Source: Paenibacillus sp. CC-CFT747 (GTDB lineage: Bacteria > Bacillota > Bacilli > Paenibacillales > NBRC-103111). From it: DNA of 64,000 nucleotides. The stretch is from NCBI GenBank assembly GCA_030323305.1, contig CP106741.1, positions 5,269,501 through 5,333,500 on the forward strand. The letters are read 5' to 3'. The first letter of the stretch is position 1, and each line of letters starts with the position of its first letter. The notes beneath the pieces were generated by a model. That model searched no databases. It saw only the letters and a program-made list of their open reading frames with translations, and was not told where the DNA came from. Shown piece after piece: positions 1-8,096 of this stretch. The position numbers were made by a program, and so were the translations under genes.

Positions 1-924
1 CTCCACAAACCATCGCTGTGAGAAGAGATAAAGGATGAGAGGAGGCATGACCGCGAGGAACGACTTCGCCATATCGAGGGATTTGGCAAAGAGCTGTCCT
101 TCCTCCGTGCTGAGGTCCGCCGTCGCTTTGGTGAGCGCAATGGACAAGGGAACGTCCTGCATTTTAAACAAGAACATCATGGGATAATAACTGTCATTCC
201 AGTTCCAAACGAAGGAAAACAGGAACACGACCACAATCGCCGGCGTGGCAATGGGCAGCATGACCTTGAAGAATACCCGATAGAGGCTCGCCCCGTCGAT
301 CTTGGCCGCTTCCTCCAGCTCCTTCGGCAGAATGGAAAAAAATTGGCGGTAGATGATGACGTAGAGGGCTCCCTTCAGTCCGTGACCGAACAAAGCGGGC
401 ACGATCATCGGATAGTAGGTATCGACCCAGCCGACTTCCCGGTACATGAGAATCAGCGGTAGAACCGTTACCTGCGGCGGGATCACAAAGGTGAAGATCA
501 GGCAGGCGAACCAGAACCGCTTGAAGGGGAACGCCACCCGGGCAAAGGCATAGCCCGCCATGGCGCAGGCCACCAGCTGAAAAAGGGATGCTCCGATCGA
601 AAGCCCAAAGCTTACGCTGAAGGAAACCGGATAACGAAGCAGGGTCCATGCCTTGCTCAGATGCCCCCAGTAAAGCGACCGGGGGATCCAGTTTACGGAG
701 GGATCCAGCAGGTCCTGCAGCCCCTTCACCATGGTCGTCACCATATACAGAATCGGATTAAGATACAGATAGGCGGTTTCGATCAGAATGACATACAAGA
801 ACAACCGGAAAAGCAGGCCTTTGTCAGCCTCCTTCCCGAAGAGAATCAGCCGGATTCTTTCTCCTGTTCCCATCAGCATAGGCCGGATGGGTTTATTCCG
901 AAGCGCGTTGATGACCTTCCCCAT
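1..924 (-). CDS. Carbohydrate ABC transporter permease, MalG type (3' end beyond window)
   Basis: Inner-membrane subunit of a sugar importer. The frame is open for 308 codons from an ATG at 924 to the left edge, so only the last few residues are missing. The EAA loop that contacts the ATPase is clear (EEAAKIDGASLYRVFFKVML), and hydrophobic segments run through the protein in the usual MalG order. The start follows a GGGGGAG site with about 3-4 bases between. It begins 11 bases after the preceding permease gene and is the last visible member of the eight-gene operon, where it forms the second permease pair. The frame is intact. The substrate cannot be told from sequence alone. Confidence 0.93.
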   Translation of the reverse strand, partial: MGKVINALRNKPIRPMLMGTGERIRLILFGKEADKGLLFRLFLYVILIETAYLYLNPILYMVTTMVKGLQDLLDPSVNWIPRSLYWGHLSKAWTLLRYPVSFSVSFGLSIGASLFQLVACAMAGYAFARVAFPFKRFWFACLIFTFVIPPQVTVLPLILMYREVGWVDTYYPMIVPALFGHGLKGALYVIIYRQFFSILPKELEEAAKIDGASLYRVFFKVMLPIATPAIVVVFLFSFVWNWNDSYYPMMFLFKMQDVPLSIALTKATADLSTEEGQLFAKSLDMAKSFLAVMPPLILYLFSQRWFVE

Positions 925-935
925 ACTACTCCCCC

Positions 936-1802
936 TTACCTAGTTTGAGCCGTGCTGCGGGATGCCTTGGCAAACAGCAGAAAGACGACGCCGAGAAAAA
1001 ACAGAATGATAAGGAAATAGATCCAGATAAGCGCGCTTGTCGGCCCGTATTGGGTTGGGTTGACGGCGGCGAGGATCGGATTGCCCGGGAAAGTGAACAG
1101 ATCCACCACGGTATAGATGGTATTCAGAAGCACGAACGGCATCATGCCGGGCAGGGTAATCTTCCAGAACATTTCCCAAGGATTGGCCCCGTCGATGCGC
1201 GCCGCCTCGTACACCGAAGCCGAGATGGTCTGCCTTCCGGCAAGGAAGAGCAGAATTTGAACGCCGGAGTACCATAGAATAAGCACGAAGGAATTCAGGA
1301 CGCCCAAGATCGGAGTGGCCCAGGTGGCCGGCAAATACTGGGCTATGGCAGTCGACAAGGAGAACTGCTCCAGGAAGCCGAGCTGTCCGCGGCCTTGGCT
1401 GAGAAACCGGTCGATAACGTTCCCGGAAGAGAAAATAACCGGGAGGAAGAACACTGCCCTAAAGAAGCTCCTTCCCCAGAACCGCTGGTTCAGCATGATC
1501 GCGATCATGAACGAAAAGATCACGATGATCGGAATCATGAACAGAATCTGGCGCAGAAACGGCAGCAGGGAATCATACAGGGCGCTGCCGTCCTCAAACA
1601 GAATGCTGTGATAGTATTTCAGCCCGACGAACGTGTTCGTGATGCCGGTTCCGGTTATCCGGACGCTGTGAAAGCTCATGAACAAGGAATACACCAGCGG
1701 AAAGGACACGAATAAGAGAAATCCGACTATCCAGGGAAGAATCAGGAAGATGCCTTCGTATCTATGCGAGAGCGTGTTCTTCATGCGGATCCATGCGTTC
1801 AT
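936..1802 (-). CDS. Sugar ABC transporter permease, MalF/UgpA type
   Basis: Integral-membrane subunit of 288 residues, the MalF-type partner of the permease that follows. The N-terminus is followed by a first membrane helix (IFLILPWIVGFLLFVSFPLV), and the EAA loop is YEAARIDGANPWEMFWKITL. The start ATG overlaps the TGA of the DUF5696 gene by four bases (ATGA), so translation is probably coupled. The frame is intact. This pair has no substrate-binding protein of its own inside the window. It may share the large binding protein encoded upstream, use the lone binding lipoprotein at 18802-20141, or have one beyond the left edge. Confidence 0.93.
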   Translation of the reverse strand: MNAWIRMKNTLSHRYEGIFLILPWIVGFLLFVSFPLVYSLFMSFHSVRITGTGITNTFVGLKYYHSILFEDGSALYDSLLPFLRQILFMIPIIVIFSFMIAIMLNQRFWGRSFFRAVFFLPVIFSSGNVIDRFLSQGRGQLGFLEQFSLSTAIAQYLPATWATPILGVLNSFVLILWYSGVQILLFLAGRQTISASVYEAARIDGANPWEMFWKITLPGMMPFVLLNTIYTVVDLFTFPGNPILAAVNPTQYGPTSALIWIYFLIILFFLGVVFLLFAKASRSTAQTR

Positions 1803-4060
1803 CCCTTCCCGCCTCCTTCGATCACAATGAAATCCTGAGCGGGAATTTCCCGTCCCTCCACCGTAACAGGAGTGGTGTTGTAGTTGACGAGAACCCGTTT
1901 GCCCTTGGCATAAGCCGTTTCCTTTACATTCACGGCCACCGTCCGATGCCCGGTTATGTATTGATTCTGAACATCACCCAGAGTGCTTGCGAAGCGGTTG
2001 TATTCCTCCACAATGGTTTTCTCCCACTCCTCATAATTCAAGCTGTATTGCCAAACCGTGAAGGCTTTCTTCATGGCTTCCGTTTTGGCATTCATCACTA
2101 GAAAGGAAGGAGCCGCGCCGTACTCGATGGCCCGCAAGAAATCCTTGCGGTATTCGTCTCTTGTGTTCCCCCAGTTAAGCGTATAGGGAAGCACGCCGTG
2201 AAGGACGATCTGCGCGAAAGGCACCGCTTCATCCATGAAAAGATCGTAAGAGTAGTCATTTGGCAGGGAACGGACCGCCCCGGTATTCTTCCAGGCATAA
2301 GCGTTCCCCCTTAGGAGGGTGACCATGTCCAGCTGGGAGCCGGCCTCCTCAACCATGCTGCTTTGGATGGCGGCCGCTTTGTCCCGGTCCGCCCGGTAAC
2401 GGGGGTTATAGTCACTGAACAGCGTTTGCCCGATCCCGTCCAGCTGCAAGCCGTTGACCCCGAGCGCCGCAATCTTGGGGAGGGCTTCTTTCAGCTTGAT
2501 CTGGGAAATGAGGGGGCTCACAAGAGTAATCGAGTTGTCGGTCCGCATATTGCGAAAATCGAGTACGGTTCCCGCCTGGTTCTGCATGCCCTGCTGCTTC
2601 GGCTTGAATCCCTTGTTGTCGTTGTTAAGCGTATAGTCCGCTTCGAGCAGGACGGAGTCTCCTTTGGAACGGGCGTAAGCGGCAAAGCTTTTCATCCCCT
2701 CGTTCCCTCCGAGACGCCCGTCCATGGTAGTTCCGAAGCCGAGGGTGGAAAGCCCTTTGCTTTGCCAGCCCTTATAAGTGACCACCAGCTTGGGAATCCC
2801 CTGCCCGTGAAGACGGTCTACCAGCTTCTTCGCCTCTTCGGTCGTCGTGCCGGAAATATAGCGGTTAGTCAGAAAGCCTTTTTCCACGTCACCCCCAACC
2901 AGGTCAACGAACAGAGGCAAGGACGAGGATTCGCCCGAGGGCTGTTTCAACCCTTGCTCCGCCAGGAGATACTCGCGGTACTTGGCCGCCATGCCCGCAT
3001 AATCACTTTGGCTTCCCGGAAGCACGTAATACCGGACGCTCCGGTCCCCGTCAAAGCGGATTTTGCTGTAGGTTTGAAAGCCCTGTTTCTGATCCTGGCT
3101 GGTCGGCTGAAAATATTGAAGACGGTAGTCATGTTCCACGGTGGCCCAGGCGTACCGGCTGTACACGCCCGAGGGCGCCGCGAAGATATAGCCGAATTCC
3201 GCTCCTTTGTCCGCCACAGCGAGAACCCCGCTTCCGCCCGACTTGATCCCATATACCGGCATCGCAATCGTTTGGCGGTTGGTAAAGACGGATTGGAAAG
3301 CCATATCGCTGCCATAAATGGCTTCGCGGAAGACGGTCTTGTCATTCGTCAGGTTTTCCTTAAACCGGTAGAGAGCTCCCGAGCCATCCGGCAGCAGCAG
3401 ATATCCCTCCTGTTCCCCCGGCTGGGCCGATCCGAGAAACGGATACAGCTTCATATTCAGAAGGGAATCCTTTCCCTCCTCGATGCCCTCATCCAGAACC
3501 TTGGTCTCTACATAATCGTCTTTTAGACGCACTTCCACCGGCACCATCATCTCAATGGATGGCAGAACAAACGTGAGGGCAAAGCCCCCATCTATCCTCT
3601 TCCAATCGGTTATGCCTCCGTTTAGAGAAAGCAGGCTGTTCACCTTCACCTCGGGCTTTGCCGCCTTGCGGGTCAGATCGACCGTTTCGAGTAGGATCGG
3701 GGACCGCAGATGACTGCGCCAAGTACCCGTAATGGTCTCCCGGGCCCACTCTTCCGGATTCGGATACGACCGCAGCTGATGGCCGTCCCTTTTGTCCTCT
3801 ACCTTAAAATGACCGGTGTTCGGGTCGGCGTAGAGACGCAGCGTGCCGCTTTCCGCGATGAGCTGAAAATCCGCTTCGTTCGGCAGGTCGCCCTTCGTGC
3901 TGACGGCCGGCTTCAGATTGGACGGTATGGATACCTTGGCCTTTGCCTCCGGAACCAACGCCCCGTTTTGCCCGCCGGAATGCAGCCACCCATAGAGGAT
4001 GGCGCCGGCTGTAATCGCGGTGACCCCTGCCCAGGAAAGAAGCTTTCGTTTGAGGCTCAT
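1799..4060 (-). CDS. DUF5696 protein, membrane-anchored, glycosidase-like barrel
   Basis: Predicted surface protein of 753 residues with one N-terminal hydrophobic segment (WAGVTAITAGAILYGWL) and a large outer part. I recognise it as a DUF5696 family member, a group found beside sugar transporters in Paenibacillus. From about residue 385 the alternating strand/helix pattern and segments such as GVNGLQLDGIG suggest a (beta/alpha)8 barrel like those of glycoside hydrolases. That is inference, and no catalytic pair is assigned. The start was placed at 4060, not 75 bases upstream, because AGGAGGT lies about 8 bases before it and the ATG overlaps the upstream stop codon. The frame is intact. It is also coupled to the following permease. 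Confidence 0.85.
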   Translation of the reverse strand: MSLKRKLLSWAGVTAITAGAILYGWLHSGGQNGALVPEAKAKVSIPSNLKPAVSTKGDLPNEADFQLIAESGTLRLYADPNTGHFKVEDKRDGHQLRSYPNPEEWARETITGTWRSHLRSPILLETVDLTRKAAKPEVKVNSLLSLNGGITDWKRIDGGFALTFVLPSIEMMVPVEVRLKDDYVETKVLDEGIEEGKDSLLNMKLYPFLGSAQPGEQEGYLLLPDGSGALYRFKENLTNDKTVFREAIYGSDMAFQSVFTNRQTIAMPVYGIKSGGSGVLAVADKGAEFGYIFAAPSGVYSRYAWATVEHDYRLQYFQPTSQDQKQGFQTYSKIRFDGDRSVRYYVLPGSQSDYAGMAAKYREYLLAEQGLKQPSGESSSLPLFVDLVGGDVEKGFLTNRYISGTTTEEAKKLVDRLHGQGIPKLVVTYKGWQSKGLSTLGFGTTMDGRLGGNEGMKSFAAYARSKGDSVLLEADYTLNNDNKGFKPKQQGMQNQAGTVLDFRNMRTDNSITLVSPLISQIKLKEALPKIAALGVNGLQLDGIGQTLFSDYNPRYRADRDKAAAIQSSMVEEAGSQLDMVTLLRGNAYAWKNTGAVRSLPNDYSYDLFMDEAVPFAQIVLHGVLPYTLNWGNTRDEYRKDFLRAIEYGAAPSFLVMNAKTEAMKKAFTVWQYSLNYEEWEKTIVEEYNRFASTLGDVQNQYITGHRTVAVNVKETAYAKGKRVLVNYNTTPVTVEGREIPAQDFIVIEGGGKG

Positions 4061-6195
4061 CGGACGGACACCTCCTGAAGAATGGAATAGAGGAAGTTTC
4101 GGAGCTCCGCCGACAGCCCAAACACGATGAAACACAAAACTCCCAGTATGATCATGGTTCCGACGGTAAACAGCAGGTTAACAGCCGTCTCGCCCACACT
4201 GTAATTCTGCACGGACTGAACCTGCCAAATAAGAAGCAGGACGACCCATACGACCATGCCGCTGTGAAGAAAGTTAAAAATGGATGCTTCACTGAGGGTC
4301 ATGCCGTTCGACAGGAAAGTAAGCGGGAGCCCCACTGCAATCAAGGGGTGAGGGCATAGGCGCTGCCGACAAAGACGTCGACGAACCGGCCTTCCCCCGC
4401 CGAATGGAGCTGACCAAATAATTCGAAACAATCCAAGCCACCCACACCAGAAAAAATTGCAGGAAAATGGTTGCCGCTCCAGCCGGTCTAATGGCTTCCG
4501 CATTGAAGGTAAAGCTGGTTTGGGTTCGGGCCACGGCATAGGAGAGATAGGCTAGTACCAGAATAATGACGGCACTCGCGACGCTTCCCTTGCTCTCGTA
4601 ACGGAGCGCAGTAAATCCGTCGACCGGATGCCTCAGAATGTACAGCGCATGCCTCAGCTGGGCCGCCAAAGGCCAGCGCCTTTGGAGAAAACGGGGTGTT
4701 CCCCAACTTAACCGGTAACGCTTGGCGATAGCCCGAAACACGAGATAGAGCAAGCCAAGTCCTAGCACGGTGTTCATGAACAACCCAAACCGTTCTTGAA
4801 ACCAGCCCAGCCGGATTTGCCAGAAGGAGTTGGAATATCCGTCCTGCAAGCCCGCGTCATAATAGAGCCGTTTGGCCTCCGTATAATCTCCCCGTCCATA
4901 GGCTGCCTGGGCGAGCCCCAGCATGGCGGGGGTATAGTAGGCGTTGAGGTGCAGAACCTCGCGCCACAGTGCTTCGGCTTCTTTGTATTTGCCATCCAAT
5001 GTCAGGTTATTCGCTTTATAGACGAGGGCCCCGAATTCCGTCTGGCGGAACATTTGAATGAGGTTCGCGTTGTCATCGAGGATGAACAAATCGTTCGTGG
5101 AATTGGTTTCGACGGCCGCGGGGCTCTTCACAATGCCGAGCTGAGTGGTATTGGGACTCGCGTCACCCGACCAGAAGAACAGCAGGCTGCCAAACGCATC
5201 GTACTGGCTGACCATCTTGGAAACGGAATCAATCACCGTGAAATTCCCGTTGCCGTCCACGGCAATATCCTTCAGACTTCCCTTCTCCTCCACCCTGCGG
5301 AAGCGGACCTCTCCGAAGGAATCGTTTCCCCCGCCGACCGTGCTGTCCGTCCCGAGGAAATTCTTCCCGGCGTTATTCAATTTCTTCACCTGGCCGCTGG
5401 TAAGGTTTTCTCCGTAGGAAACCGTATAGAGAAAGCCCCGGCTGTCGATATCGACGTTGTTGATGGCTGGAGGAAGCTTGCTGGGCTGCTTCTCATACAT
5501 CTCTCTTGTGTAGATCATTCTCTTCAGGGAATCCAGAACGGTAAACGGCGCCTCATTGGCGGCGAAGAACCGGACGAATTTGCCGTCCGGATCGAGCTGC
5601 ATCAGCCCGTTGTAGCTCCCAAGCGAGTTCACGAACAGAAACCCCCGCTTGTCAACGGCGACCTTGATCGGCTCGAAACGGTAGGTTTCCGGAATAAACC
5701 GGGATTTCGGCAGCTTGAATTCCTTCAGCAGCTTGCCGTGCGTGTCGAGCTTGACGACCCTGGCATTTCCTGTATCCGCCACGTAAAGGTTGTCCTGCCC
5801 GTCGACAAAGAGGCCCTGAGGCTTGTTAAGCGGAGTTCCAGCCGCCGTGATCACCCGGTCGAAATTTCCTCCGCGGTCAAACATGACGATGCGGTTGTTC
5901 CCCGTGTCCGCCACGTAGATGCGGTCCTGGGCATCCAGGAATAGATCGCCGGGCTGTTGAAGAGGCGACCGGACAGTCTTTCCCGGGTTTTGGGATCGGG
6001 AATAAAAATATCCTGACCCAGCACACGCTCGGGGGCATAAGCAGCCTGCGTCCAAACAAGCCCTCCGGATTTGTTTCGGTAGTTCGTCGAATAAGGATAA
6101 TCGGCGTAAGCCTCCTCTGGAACGCTTCCGATCACAAGAAGGACCGAAAGCAGGCTCCACAGAAGACGAACAAATAAGGTTCTCGCCGGCTTCAT
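4057..6195 (-). CDS. NHL-repeat / TPR-like / YIP1 membrane protein (three apparent frameshifts)
   Basis: With frame breaks repaired this is a 713-residue protein. It has a signal peptide (MKPARTLFVRLLWSLL), then NHL beta-propeller repeats (IYVADTGNNRIVMFD and LYVADTGNARVVKLD), then a TPR-like helical stretch (YKEAEALWREVLHLN), a membrane segment, and a multi-span YIP1-like C-terminal domain. The frame breaks lie near 5950-5985, at a C run 4394-4398 and at a G run 4345-4348. The last two are each repaired by one added base. ATG at 6195 follows GGGAGG, 19 bases after the preceding permease stop, and the stop overlaps the DUF5696 start. It lies inside the importer operon. The function is unknown, but an outward-facing scaffold or glycan sensor tied to the permeases would fit. 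Confidence 0.8.
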
Positions 6196-6214
6196 AGCAT
6201 TTCCTCCCATGGGA

Positions 6215-7120
6215 TCATTTAATGCCGGAATGGGCCATCGTAGCGATTACCTTGCTTTGGAAAACAAGGAAGATGACCAGGTTGGGGATGAACATAAACA
6301 GAGCCGCCGCCGCTGCCGCCCCCTGCCTCGCCACGTTATTCGCCATATTGGCCGTAAGGGACGAAATAAAGAACGGGAAGGTCTTCATCTGTTCATCCTG
6401 CATGAACAGCGTGGACGTTTCCGTATTCCCCCATGCCGACTGAAAGGAAATAATGCCGATCGTGGCTACCGCCGGCAAGATGACAGGAATGACGATCCGC
6501 AGGAAGACCGTGAATTCTCTGGCTCCATCCATCCTCGCCGACTCCAGAAGCTCGTTCGGCAGCTGATCGATGAACTGCTTCATGAGGAAGACTCCTACCG
6601 GGACGGCCACCATGGGGAGAATGTGCCCCCAGTATGTATTCATAATGCCCAGATGGCTGACCACCAGATAACGGGGAATCGAAACCGTCTCCGGTGCAAA
6701 GAGCAGCGTCAGAATGATGGAGCCGAACACAAACTTATGACCGGGAAACTTATGCTTGGACAGCGGATAAGCACAGAGCGCGCTGACGCCGGTTACGACG
6801 AAGACGCTCAGAACGGCCACGGCCAAGGAATTAAACAGATAGCGCGAAACCGGAATAATGGAATCGGATGTCGTATTGAACAGCTCGATAAAGTTCTGGA
6901 TGGACGGGTGCCGCGCGAAGATAGTCGGCGGATAAACGAACAATTCCTGGTAGGGCTTGAAGGCATGGTTGAAAATATACACCAGCGGCAGCAGCATAAA
7001 GGCGCTGAACAACACAAGCAGGAAGACCACGAGCTTCTCAAAACGGCTCATCCGGAACAGCTTGGAGCGTTTCCTGAGACCCGCTTTTTGCAGCAAGGCC
7101 GGCATTTGCATGTTATTCAT
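6215..7120 (-). CDS. Carbohydrate ABC transporter permease, MalG type
   Basis: Integral-membrane subunit of 301 residues with an intact frame. The first helix is FLLVLFSAFMLLPLVYIF, and the EAA loop reads LLESARMDGAREFTVFLRIV. It pairs with the MalF-type permease just upstream. ATG at 7120 was chosen because it lies inside an AAGGGGG-preceded context overlapping the previous stop codon by eight bases. The longer frame upstream only reads through the neighbouring gene. This is the first of two permease pairs in the operon and sits directly after the large binding protein and its MalF-type partner. Confidence 0.92.
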   Translation of the reverse strand: MNNMQMPALLQKAGLRKRSKLFRMSRFEKLVVFLLVLFSAFMLLPLVYIFNHAFKPYQELFVYPPTIFARHPSIQNFIELFNTTSDSIIPVSRYLFNSLAVAVLSVFVVTGVSALCAYPLSKHKFPGHKFVFGSIILTLLFAPETVSIPRYLVVSHLGIMNTYWGHILPMVAVPVGVFLMKQFIDQLPNELLESARMDGAREFTVFLRIVIPVILPAVATIGIISFQSAWGNTETSTLFMQDEQMKTFPFFISSLTANMANNVARQGAAAAAALFMFIPNLVIFLVFQSKVIATMAHSGIK

Positions 7121-8096
7121 CCCCCTTCGAGCCGAACAAGCCCCAGCAGAACTTGTTGGACAGGTACATGAGAAGCAGCAGGAAAACCGACAAAGCGGAA
7201 GCATAGCCGAGCTCAAACCGAATGAAGCCGTAATCCTCGATTTGGTTCATAATCAGGTGCCCGGCATACTGGGGAGTAGGATTCATGCCCGACAGCTGGG
7301 TCCCGATTCCCCCAGCCTTGAATGTCCCAACAATCGCCATGACGGCCCCGAACAGCATTTGGGGCTTCATGGAGGGAATGGTGACGTACCAGATCTCCTC
7401 CAGCCTCGACTTGATGCCGTCAAGCCTCCCCGCCTCGTACAGCTCGGGATTGACATTGAGAATGCCCGCCATCATCGCCAGGAACCCTATCCCCATACTG
7501 GACCACAGGGTGACGACAATCATCGAGGTCATCAGATGCTCCTTGCTCGTGACCCAAAGCACCGGTTCCTTGATCAGCCCGAGATTAAGCAAAAAGCTGT
7601 TCAAGTAGCCTATCCGGTCTCCGCTCAACAGCGGGAGCCAAACGATCGTCATGGCAATGCCTCCCGTGAGGGACGGGGAGTACATGGCAAGCGCGAACCA
7701 TTTGCGCCAAGTCCCGGGCAGAATGGAAATCAGCCAGGCGAGCAGGAAGGAGGCGACATAGCCTCCCGGTCCGGCAATCACCGCAAACTTGAACGTATTC
7801 GGCAGCGCATACTTCAGAAACAGCAGATCCTGGGATACCATGTACCGGAAGTTCTCCCAGCCTATAAACCGGGGTGCCTCCAAGGAGTTGAAGTACATGA
7901 AGCTTAGCAAGAAGGCGCAGATAACCGGAACCATAATGAAGACTAGAAAACAGATCATAAAAGGGGCAACGAACAGATAGGACAGCCGGTACTGCCAGAT
8001 CCGCCTGAGCAGCTCCAGGCCTCGGGTCCGGGTACGCCGGAACAATCCTTCGTCCGCGTATGCCCTTTGCAGGGCTTGAGTGTTAGTTTTGGACAT
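7113..8096 (-). CDS. Sugar ABC transporter permease, MalF type
   Basis: Integral-membrane protein of 327 residues with an intact frame. A basic N-terminal tail precedes the first helix (YLFVAPFMICFLVFIMVPVI). The EAA loop is somewhat divergent (LYEAGRLDGIKSRLEEIWYV), with Gly in the second Ala position, which is common in this family. Its start lies within the 3' end of the binding-protein gene (14-base overlap), so the two are co-translated. Adjacency makes it the likely direct partner of the CBM-carrying binding protein. Confidence 0.92.
   Translation of the reverse strand: MSKTNTQALQRAYADEGLFRRTRTRGLELLRRIWQYRLSYLFVAPFMICFLVFIMVPVICAFLLSFMYFNSLEAPRFIGWENFRYMVSQDLLFLKYALPNTFKFAVIAGPGGYVASFLLAWLISILPGTWRKWFALAMYSPSLTGGIAMTIVWLPLLSGDRIGYLNSFLLNLGLIKEPVLWVTSKEHLMTSMIVVTLWSSMGIGFLAMMAGILNVNPELYEAGRLDGIKSRLEEIWYVTIPSMKPQMLFGAVMAIVGTFKAGGIGTQLSGMNPTPQYAGHLIMNQIEDYGFIRFELGYASALSVFLLLLMYLSNKFCWGLFGSKGDE

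Noticed and set aside
2363-3526. Long open frame on the plus strand opposite the DUF5696 gene (387 codons)
   Set aside because: It is a mirror of GC-rich coding sequence. It has no family resemblance or ribosome site, and the minus-strand protein has clear domains. The same holds for plus-strand frames at 4796-5944 and 8080-9300.
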